Source: Gemmatimonadota bacterium
GTDB lineage: Bacteria > Latescibacterota > UBA2968 > UBA8231
Direction: 5' to 3'
Assembly (NCBI GenBank): GCA_018673255.1
Contig: JABHDC010000054.1
Span: 1 to 42,222 of the forward strand
DNA length: 42,222 bases
In this document: one piece after another, positions 35,585 to 42,222 of the stretch
Layout: each line of letters begins with the position of its first letter
Numbering within the stretch: position 1 is the stretch's first letter
Position numbers and translations under genes: made by a program
The notes under the pieces: generated by a model
What the model was told of the DNA's origin: nothing
Databases searched by the model: none
Seen by the model: only the letters and a program-made list of their open reading frames with translations

Positions 35585-35726
35585 TCCTCTGCAGCCGGCG
35601 CCCAGGGCGCCGACAACTCAGGCCGCTTCGCCGTAGCGGCCGAGATCGCTCCTCTGCCCATATACCTGTCGGGCCGATGTCGACAAGGGCAGAAACCACT
35701 AAACTTGCGTCGATCACGAGGCTCAC
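35585..35726 (-). pseudogene. VapC/PIN toxin relic, truncated and probably frameshifted
   Basis: The frame starting at GTG 35726 encodes SLVIDASLVVSALVDIGP and then GIWAEE, the typical start of a VapC protein. After that, in a different frame, sequence like LSAPWAPAAE may continue the domain; otherwise the frame is not PIN-like. The active-site Asp of strand 1 remains; the others are not found. Confidence 0.5.
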
Positions 35727-35839
35727 CGCTGGTCGGCGTCACGAGTGCCTACCGGTGTTTCCCCTTCGACACACACCCCTGAAAGAGGGCCCTTGTACTC
35801 CCTATCCCCCTGTCGCGGCGCCTGTAGACGCTTGGGTGA

Positions 35840-36063
35840 GATCCAATTCCACAGGTCTGCCACCCACGGTCCGATGCATTTGCTCATCGACAGCGCAGGG
35901 CTCAGGATCCACGTCGGTCATCTGCTCACACCGCCGAGGAACAGAGCAAATTCGACGACCGTCGAGCCAATCCTTCCCAGCAGACCTGCGGACCGTCCCG
36001 ACCTCAATGCGGTCAAGGACGCCCACGAACCCCGAACTGCATGGAGGCACCGTGGCTGTGCCT
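35840..36063 (+). pseudogene. Probable IS5-like transposase relic
   Basis: One frame contains GPMHLLIDSAGLRIHVG, resembling the first catalytic-Asp strand of IS5-type DDE transposases, and later PDLNAVKDAHEPRTAWRHRG, resembling the family C-terminal RDxAVKxIxxxGRxxWK region. The central part is missing. No terminal inverted repeats were seen. The rest of the gene-free stretch 35378-36170 shows only the 138-bp repeat and the PIN relic. Confidence 0.35.
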
Positions 36064-36170
36064 GAAGTCTCCAGACTGACCCTCAGCGCCCCTGTCACGC
36101 ACCCCGAATGGATGCTTTGCGACGGCGCGGCCTGGGACGGAGGCCGCTCGCTGTACACGAGCCAATCCTG

Positions 36171-39100
36171 ATGAAATCTACTTTCTACACAGCTGCGATT
36201 CTGCTGCCAGTCTTTCTACTGCTTCCCCACCTCACCTACGCCCATAACGGAGCGGTGGCCATTGCTGTACCGGTAGCAGGTATCGTCATCGACGGAGACC
36301 TGTCAGACTGGCCGCAAGACCTGACACGCTACCCGATCGCCCTGGTCGGGACAGGCAGCAATGCTCACGACCCGCAGGATTTACAGGCGTCCTTCCGCAT
36401 CGGATACAGCGCCGAGGAGGGCGCTCTCTTCGTGGGTATCGAGGTCCAGGATGAGTCGACGATTATCGATTCATCTGTCACGCGCAATTGGGATACCGAA
36501 GACGGCTGCGAGATCTTCATCGATTGGGTGCACGGCGACAGCAGCGTCGCCCGTCAGCACGTCCTCCGCGGCAACGGCATCGGTCCGGGGCTCCAGGAAG
36601 GAAAAAAATTACTGGTGCACTGGCGGCGGGAAGGGGAACGGCACCAGTACGAGTGGCGATTGGAACTGGACGAAGCGAAGGAGCGGCAGATACTGGACGG
36701 CCGTACCATCAGCTTCGATGTCGCCATCAGCGACAAGGATGCGGACGACTCCTTTTCGTGGATAGCGTGGGGAAAGAGCGGGGGGAAAACGGGGGATGCG
36801 AATCGACGCGGCGATGTCGTATTCGCACCTTCTTTGACGGATATTGGCAGGATCGGCGGACGGGTGGAATGGCGCCGGGACGGCAAATCCATCCCCGGCA
36901 TTCAGGTGCGGGTACGTTCGGTCGACCACCCCGGTTCCTGGGTGCGTCAGGATACTGGAATAGAGGGGAAATACGCGCTTGAATTACCGATCGGCGACTA
37001 CGAGGTGTCTTTGGAGTTCGGCCGTGGGGGCATTCCCGGCCAGCATGCCACCGTTCGCGCCGACGCGGAGGCGACGGTGGACTTCTCCGTGGAGGCGACC
37101 CACGGTTTGCGAGTCGCTTGCGGCCCCGGAACGACGCTGCCTGCCGGCGGTATCCGCAACCGGGCGTGGTCCAGTTTCGGCGCCACGGACGGTCTGGGCA
37201 ACGGATTCGTGCACGCCCTGGCGCAGGATCGCAAAGGCTATCTGTGGATCGGCACCGAAGAGGGGTTGGTGCGCTACGACGGCATCTCCTTCACCCGTTA
37301 CACGTCCCGCGATGGCCTGGTCGACGACGGTATCAGGGCCTTGCTGGTAGACCGCGACGGCTATTTGTGGATCGGCACGGAGGGAGGGTTGATGCGCTAC
37401 GACGGAACATCTTTCACCCACTACACGTCCCGCGATGGCCTGGTCGACGACGAGGTATTAGCTCTGTTAGAAGACCGCCAGGGACGCCTATGGATCAACA
37501 CCCAGGGGGGAGTGAGCCGTTTCGACGGACACCAGTTCACCAATCTATCCATCCTCTCCGGATCCGATAAATGGAACAGAGCGTGGCTCGAAGATCGCCA
37601 GGGACGCATGTGGATCTGCGCGCAGGAGAAGCTGTGGCTCTACGAGGATGACGCACTCGTTCTCTTCAGTGATTCCCTAGGCACTGGCATACGCACGCTG
37701 TATGAAGACTCCGGTGGAGGCCTGTGGGTCGGCACGGACGAGGGTCTGGTACTACTGGACGAAGAGGGCGAGGTGCAGCGACGCCTGGATGCCAAAGATG
37801 GCCTGACAGGTAAGCGTATTCTGGCCGTCGTGGAAGACCACCACGGGCGTCTGTGGATCGCCACCACGGCCGAAGAGGGTCTCATACCGGCGAGTCAGGG
37901 ATGGCTCTATCGGTACGATGGCGAACAGCTCGTCGATTTTTCCGATGTAGTGGATTTCGCTGCGGTCCGCGCGCTTTGCAGGGACCGCGAAGGCAATATC
38001 TGGATCGGCACAGCCAATCGGCTCGTCCGTTACGACAGCGGCGATTTTGCCCAGTTCGACCAGCGCCACGGGTTGCCCGGCGATACCATTGAACAACTGG
38101 CCGAAGACCGCGCCGGCAACCTGTGGATCAGCACCGACGGCGGGCTGGTGCGCTACGACGGGCAAGAATTCACGACGTTCACCACGGCCGACGGCCTGCC
38201 CAGGGACCAGATCCTGGGGCTATTGGTAGACCGCGATGGCGACTTGTGGATCAGTACTGCAGGAGACGGGCTGGTGCGCTACGATGGGCAAGAATTCACG
38301 ACGTTCACCACGGCTGACGGCCTATCGCACAATAAAACGGGTGGCTTATTCGAAGATAGGAACGGCATCCTGTGGATAGGCACCGATGGGGGTGGCATCA
38401 GCCGCTACGACGGACAGCATTTCAGCCGCCTGACGACCGCCGATGGTTTGCCGAGTAATTCGATCGGCAGGATCGTCGAAGATGCCCGGGGTCATATCTG
38501 GTTTACTGCGTGGCGTTCGGGCATCAACCGCTATGACGGTGTGAAGGTCGAAACCTTTACACCCGAAGACGGGTTAGTCCACAATTCGGCGGAGCGTCTC
38601 GTCGTGGACCGGCAGGGCAACTTGTGGATCGGCACGACGAATGGGCTTTCGCGTTACGATGGCTCTGGTTTTTCCAGCTTCACGACCGACGACGGTCTGG
38701 TCCACAACCTGATCCGGGCGCTGATGGTCGATCGCCAGGGACAACTGTGGGTCGGCACGGGCGGCGGCATCAGCCGCTACGACGGCTCCGCCTTCCAGAG
38801 CCTGCTCAATCGCGATCCCCTCGGCGCACCCTACGTCAACGACCTGCTCGAGGATCGCCACGGCGACGTGTGGATCGCGACCCGCGGGAGGGGATTGATT
38901 CGCTATCGTCCCAGCCACTCGCCGCCGCCGGTGACGATCACGGAAGTGGTTAGTGACCGGCGTCACGGCCCGGTAGCCCAGCTCCGCGTGCCTTCGACGC
39001 AGCCGCTGATCGCCTTCGAGTTCCGCGGCTTGAGTTACAAAACATCCCCTGAGGATATGCGCTATCGCTACCGGCTGGTAGGGTACGAGGAGGAATGGCA

Positions 39101-40907
39101 GATCACGCAGAGACGCCGCGTCGAGTATCCCGACCTGCCACGAGGAGACTACACTTTTGAAGTGGAGGCGATCGACCGCGATCTGGACTATTCGCCAGCA
39201 CCGGCGCGGGTGGCACTGACGGTACACTGGCCCTATGTGCGAATGGCCCTGTGGGGATCACTGGGCGTCGTATCCTGTCTTGGTTTGCTGCTGATCACGC
39301 AGACAATCCGGCGCAACCGCGAGATGGGTCGGGCGCGCGACGCCGCCGAAGAGGCAAGATGCGAAGCCGAAGCAGCATCGCTTGCCAAGAACACCTTCCT
39401 GGCGAACATGAGTCACGAGATCCGCACGCCGATGAACGGCATTCTGGGAATGACGAACCTGGCACTGGACATGGATCTGGAGCCCCAGCAGCGCGAGTAC
39501 ATCGGCATTGCCAACCAGTCGGCCGAAAATCTGCTCAGCATCCTCAATGATGTCCTGGATTTCTCGAAGATCGAAGCCGGACGTATGGAGCTGGAGGTCA
39601 CTGACTTCGATCTGCGCGATCTGCTAGGCAGCGTGGTGAAACAGCAGCAGTTTCTCAGCCGCGACAAGAGACTGGCCCTCAGCAGCAAGGTACATGACGA
39701 TGTGCCAAGCTGGGTTCGGGGGGATCCAACGCGCCTGCGCCAAGTGATCAACAATCTGGTCGCCAACGCCGTGAAGTTCACTGCGGAGGGGGAGATCGAT
39801 GTGAGTGTAGAGCTGAAGCAGCAGGAATCCGACCACGTCATTCTACACTGGCGAATACGCGACACCGGGATCGGCATCGCTCGCGAACAGCAACGGCAGA
39901 TCTTTGAGAGCTTTACGCAGGCCGATGGATCGACGACGCGGCTCTACGGGGGCACGGGATTGGGGCTGACGATCTGCGCCGAGTTGGTGCAGCTGATGGC
40001 AGGGGAGATGTGGGTCGAGAGCGAACCGGGGGAGGGCAGTACGTTCCATTTCACCACCCAGTTGCATGAAACTGCTACTCCTGCACCCAATCGACCGTGC
40101 GACACGGATCGGCAAATGGCCAAGGGGCCGCGTCCCCCTCTGCGCATCCTTCTGGCAGAGGACAACTCAGTCAACCAGATGCTGGCGGTGCAGTTGCTGG
40201 AGAGAGAAGGCCACGAGGTGGTAACCGCCGAAAATGGGCGGCTGACGATCGAGTGCATCTCGCGGCAGTCATTCGATGTGGTGCTCATGGATGTGGAAAT
40301 GCCCGAAATGGACGGCCTAGAGGCGACTCGGGCGATCCGCCGGGAGGAAGGCGATGGGCACCTGCCCATCATTGCCTTGACCGCGCATGCGATGAAAGGG
40401 GATCGTGAGCGCTTCCTCGAGGCCGGGATGGACGACTACGTCAGCAAGCCCATTCGCTCGAGCGAGCTTTTGCAGGCCATTGACCGACTCCGACCAATGG
40501 CCATGCAAGATGCTGCCCGAGCCGAAATCGAAAGGCTTGAAGAAGAGCCCGGGCCAACAGATCCGTTCTCCTATGAGACCACCCTCGATTACCTGCAGGG
40601 TGATCAGGACCTCTTCTGCAGAATGGTCACCCTCTTCGTGCAGGACTACCCCGTGCACCTGGAGAAGATCAGAGGGGGCATTCAAGGCGGCGATGGCGAT
40701 AGAGTTCGCCGCGCCGCCCACTCCCTGAAGGGGAGCACGGGAACGTTGCGGGCGAATCCAGCAAGGCAGGCAGCACAAGAGCTGGAGAGTCTGGCGCAAG
40801 ATCCAAGCCCGGACTGGCGCGCCATTGCCAGCGCCGCCGATGCCTTGTCCTCTCAACTCGCGATACTTGCAAAGGAACTGCGCCGTCACATTTCTCCGGC
40901 GGTGTGA
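36171..40907 (+). CDS. Hybrid two-component sensor kinase with CBM9-like and propeller sensor
   Basis: This 1578-residue protein is a one-piece signalling system. Order: signal peptide (1-24); CBM9-like domain (about 27-225, [10 protein letters not shown]); carboxypeptidase-regulatory-like Ig fold (226-305); 14 Reg_prop propeller blades (about 338-913), enough for two seven-blade propellers; Y_Y_Y domain (945-1020); one membrane helix (about 1023-1045); HisKA with H1082 ([11 protein letters not shown]); HATPase ([24 protein letters not shown]); receiver with D1374 ([13 protein letters not shown]); HPt with H1517 (AAHSLKGS). It has no DNA-binding domain, so phosphate must pass to another protein, plausibly the receiver protein next door. 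Sugar sensing is inferred from CBM9 and kin. Confidence 0.9.
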   Translation: MKSTFYTAAILLPVFLLLPHLTYAHNGAVAIAVPVAGIVIDGDLSDWPQDLTRYPIALVGTGSNAHDPQDLQASFRIGYSAEEGALFVGIEVQDESTIIDSSVTRNWDTEDGCEIFIDWVHGDSSVARQHVLRGNGIGPGLQEGKKLLVHWRREGERHQYEWRLELDEAKERQILDGRTISFDVAISDKDADDSFSWIAWGKSGGKTGDANRRGDVVFAPSLTDIGRIGGRVEWRRDGKSIPGIQVRVRSVDHPGSWVRQDTGIEGKYALELPIGDYEVSLEFGRGGIPGQHATVRADAEATVDFSVEATHGLRVACGPGTTLPAGGIRNRAWSSFGATDGLGNGFVHALAQDRKGYLWIGTEEGLVRYDGISFTRYTSRDGLVDDGIRALLVDRDGYLWIGTEGGLMRYDGTSFTHYTSRDGLVDDEVLALLEDRQGRLWINTQGGVSRFDGHQFTNLSILSGSDKWNRAWLEDRQGRMWICAQEKLWLYEDDALVLFSDSLGTGIRTLYEDSGGGLWVGTDEGLVLLDEEGEVQRRLDAKDGLTGKRILAVVEDHHGRLWIATTAEEGLIPASQGWLYRYDGEQLVDFSDVVDFAAVRALCRDREGNIWIGTANRLVRYDSGDFAQFDQRHGLPGDTIEQLAEDRAGNLWISTDGGLVRYDGQEFTTFTTADGLPRDQILGLLVDRDGDLWISTAGDGLVRYDGQEFTTFTTADGLSHNKTGGLFEDRNGILWIGTDGGGISRYDGQHFSRLTTADGLPSNSIGRIVEDARGHIWFTAWRSGINRYDGVKVETFTPEDGLVHNSAERLVVDRQGNLWIGTTNGLSRYDGSGFSSFTTDDGLVHNLIRALMVDRQGQLWVGTGGGISRYDGSAFQSLLNRDPLGAPYVNDLLEDRHGDVWIATRGRGLIRYRPSHSPPPVTITEVVSDRRHGPVAQLRVPSTQPLIAFEFRGLSYKTSPEDMRYRYRLVGYEEEWQITQRRRVEYPDLPRGDYTFEVEAIDRDLDYSPAPARVALTVHWPYVRMALWGSLGVVSCLGLLLITQTIRRNREMGRARDAAEEARCEAEAASLAKNTFLANMSHEIRTPMNGILGMTNLALDMDLEPQQREYIGIANQSAENLLSILNDVLDFSKIEAGRMELEVTDFDLRDLLGSVVKQQQFLSRDKRLALSSKVHDDVPSWVRGDPTRLRQVINNLVANAVKFTAEGEIDVSVELKQQESDHVILHWRIRDTGIGIAREQQRQIFESFTQADGSTTRLYGGTGLGLTICAELVQLMAGEMWVESEPGEGSTFHFTTQLHETATPAPNRPCDTDRQMAKGPRPPLRILLAEDNSVNQMLAVQLLEREGHEVVTAENGRLTIECISRQSFDVVLMDVEMPEMDGLEATRAIRREEGDGHLPIIALTAHAMKGDRERFLEAGMDDYVSKPIRSSELLQAIDRLRPMAMQDAARAEIERLEEEPGPTDPFSYETTLDYLQGDQDLFCRMVTLFVQDYPVHLEKIRGGIQGGDGDRVRRAAHSLKGSTGTLRANPARQAAQELESLAQDPSPDWRAIASAADALSSQLAILAKELRRHISPAV
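38141..38327 (+). repeat. Recently duplicated propeller blade
   Basis: The segment starting at 38141 and that at 38267 (126-base offset, 42 codons) are nearly identical over about 60 bases encoding [19 protein letters not shown]. Other blades differ much more, so this blade was duplicated recently. Confidence 0.7.
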
Positions 40908-40979
40908 AATCGGTCTGATGACAGACGCTCTCTAGGGAAATCGACCCGTTCCATGCGAGAGCATGAGGAAGGTAGAGTG

Positions 40980-41648
40980 GTGAAAATTCTGATCGCTGAA
41001 GATGAGTCTGTGGAGCGTCTCGTGTTAGAAAGTTTCCTCCTCAAGAGAGGGCATGAGGTTGTTTCTTGTCGGGATGGGATTGAGGCATGGGATGGACTTC
41101 AGGACGAGATGGCTCCCAGGCTGGCCATCCTGGACTGGATGATGCCTGGCAAGGATGGGATTGAGATCTGCCGGGATGCCAGAAAGCAACAACGACTGGG
41201 AGCGACATATATCATTCTGCTGACCGGCAATAACAGGAAGGAAGATGTTGTTGAGGGTCTGAAGGCAGGTGCGGATGACTATATCACCAAGCCCTTTGAC
41301 TCGGATGAGCTGCACGCGCGAGTACAGGTCGGTGTGCGGGTTGTGGAACTCCAGGAGCAGCTGCTGGAGTTAGAACGGACCCAGGTGTTGGCCGCGACCG
41401 CAGCGGCGGCGGCTCATGAGATCAATCAGCCTTTGCAGGCGATGACACTGCAATTGGAGTTGATGATGGCCAAAATGGAGGTCGATGATCCCAGGGAAAG
41501 GGAGATAAAGGACGTTCTGACTCAGACGGATAGGATTGGGACCATTCTCTCCAAGATGAAACACGTGCAGAAATATGCTACTGCTCCCTATCCGGGTGGC
41601 AGGCGCATTGTGGATCTGGATGCTGCCAGCCTGAAGAGTGAAGAGTGA
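40980..41648 (+). CDS. Receiver protein with HisKA-like H-box, no ATPase domain
   Basis: This 222-residue protein has a receiver (MKILIAEDES, phosphoacceptor D52 in AILDWMMPG, K104 in YITKPF) then a coiled linker and a dimerisation H-box (AAAAAHEINQPLQAM, H146). It ends in GGRRIVDLDAAS, a known tail of such proteins. There is no HATPase, so it cannot autophosphorylate. It follows the hybrid kinase by 72 bp and may take phosphate from its HPt. GGAAGG lies 8 bases before GTG 40980. Confidence 0.88.
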   Translation: MKILIAEDESVERLVLESFLLKRGHEVVSCRDGIEAWDGLQDEMAPRLAILDWMMPGKDGIEICRDARKQQRLGATYIILLTGNNRKEDVVEGLKAGADDYITKPFDSDELHARVQVGVRVVELQEQLLELERTQVLAATAAAAAHEINQPLQAMTLQLELMMAKMEVDDPREREIKDVLTQTDRIGTILSKMKHVQKYATAPYPGGRRIVDLDAASLKSEE

Positions 41649-41696
41649 AACGTTGTGTGGGCGCGACCTGTGTCTTCTGCGCCATGTGCTGCCCAC

Positions 41697-41861
41697 ATGA
41701 TTAGGCGCGTCACCAACGACGGGCTCCTCGTTGACGACAGCAACAAACCTGAGGACTATGAGGGCATGTACTGCTGCACCGATCCGGACGCCGGGTATGC
41801 ATACGCGACTCCGCCGGCAACGACTGTGATCAAGGAGGGAAAACTCCCATGCGCCATATAG
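41697..41861 (+). CDS. Small hypothetical ORF
   Basis: A 54-residue frame (from ATG; open from GTG 41655) reads RVTNDGLLVDDSNKPEDYEG and TDPDAGYAYATPPATTVI. It has no clear ribosome site and overlaps the sialidase-like start by 13 bp. It may be a spurious frame or a short peptide; I do not recognise it. Confidence 0.25.
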   Translation: MIRRVTNDGLLVDDSNKPEDYEGMYCCTDPDAGYAYATPPATTVIKEGKLPCAI

Positions 41862-42175
41862 CACAACAAGAAACCATCATCCTGGAATCGCCCGACCCGG
41901 GTCGCATCTACACCTGCAGCCCCGGTATCTGCCGCCTGCCCAGCGGCCGACTGGTGGTCGCCGACGGCCTGCGCGGCGCGGACAGCGACGACATTCCCGA
42001 ACCCAAGCATTGCCCCCACCCGGGCCAGTTCTGGCAAGGCCAGGTTTTCCTCAGCGACGACGGGGGGCGCACCTGGGAGGGTGGGCGGATAAGAACGATA
42101 AGGGTCCATTATGGTGAGTCTGGTGTGCCCTGTGCAAGCAATTTCGCCATGGCGGGACGTGTGGCTGATTGTTGA
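41849..42175 (+). CDS. BNR/sialidase-like protein, N-terminal part, interrupted
   Basis: The start MRHIAQQETIILES has AGGAGGG about 8 bases upstream. It carries YTCSPGICRLPSGRLVVADG and an Asp-box-like VFLSDDGGRTWEGG, as in exo-sialidase-type BNR propellers. At 42085 the 138-bp repeat begins, and the frame then reads RIRTIRVHYGESG and stops at 42175. The real gene is either cut by the repeat or falsely joined here. Confidence 0.7.
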   Translation: MRHIAQQETIILESPDPGRIYTCSPGICRLPSGRLVVADGLRGADSDDIPEPKHCPHPGQFWQGQVFLSDDGGRTWEGGRIRTIRVHYGESGVPCASNFAMAGRVADC

Positions 42176-42222
42176 ACAGCCATTTTCTGGTGGGCCAGAA
42201 GGCGCCGCCCCTGACGGTCGGC
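42085..42222. repeat. 138-bp direct repeat, right-edge copy
   Basis: Same as 35418-35555. It interrupts the sialidase-like gene and continues to the last base of the window. Confidence 0.95.

Noticed and set aside
35802..36158. Minus-strand 118-codon frame
   Set aside because: No recognisable domain and low-quality composition; the region is better explained as relics.
37180..38910. Regular repeats resembling a CRISPR array
   Set aside because: The period of about 126 bases matches coding propeller blades, and repeats diverge as protein repeats do; no spacers.
41645..41704. 19-residue cysteine-rich peptide starting GTGA on the receiver stop
   Set aside because: Five cysteines are notable, but it is very short, has no supporting signal and could arise by chance.
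1..42222. tRNA, rRNA, CRISPR or prophage
   Set aside because: No tRNA-like cloverleaf, rRNA segment, spacer array or phage structural gene was recognised; a tRNA scan was not possible.

Overview
This is a GC-rich, gene-dense window of about 42 kb from an uncultivated bacterium. No rRNA, tRNA or phylogenetic marker is present, so placement is an inference. Three phytanoyl-CoA dioxygenase (PhyH) family genes, CBM9/DOMON-like proteins, a tandem-fused UvrA, a BKACE enzyme, a Gfo/Idh/MocA oxidoreductase, a sialidase-like gene and a two-propeller hybrid sensor kinase together resemble Latescibacterota/Poribacteria-like or planctomycete-like genomes (FCB or PVC groups).

Left part (1-13.5 kb): the 3' end of a PhyH gene, then a long minus-strand run read from high to low coordinates: BKACE enzyme, DinB-like protein, a small membrane protein overlapping a NUDIX hydrolase by GTGA, an acyl-CoA thioesterase, and a 2137-residue UvrA made of two complete UvrA units plus a C-terminal extension. 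The UvrA is coupled by ATGA to a small CBM9-like protein. A second PhyH gene diverges from the BKACE gene. It converges on a cytoplasmic beta-rich protein whose C-terminus is a MIP18/SufT-like domain lacking its cysteine.

Middle (13.6-25 kb): a VapBC pair behind a tandem palindromic operator, class I aldolase, a DsbB/DsbA-type pair, an RlmI-like methyltransferase, a secreted cupin, an outer-membrane barrel, a third PhyH gene coupled to an SDR, a one-heme secreted protein, a DUF1638 protein, a CoA-binding protein, and an Rrf2 regulator upstream of an SDR with a shared candidate operator.

Right part (24.7-36 kb): a defence/addiction-rich accessory zone holding HepT/MntA, a DUF4160/HTH pair, Phd/VapC, HigBA, HicBA and an Xre antitoxin whose RelE-type toxin has lost its core. 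A MATE exporter, an oxidoreductase, a PLP decarboxylase and a uroporphyrinogen-decarboxylase-like methyltransferase lie between them. The last two genes carry the same 123-bp leader. The zone also holds decayed copies: a deleted relic of leader plus decarboxylase, an inverted 146-bp piece of the UroD-like gene, a PIN relic and a transposase relic. This indicates repeated local duplication and decay.

Right end (36-42.2 kb): a 1578-residue one-piece hybrid two-component system (CBM9-like sensor, 14 propeller blades, kinase, receiver, HPt), a receiver/H-box protein, and a sialidase-like gene cut by a 138-bp repeat identical to 35418-35555.
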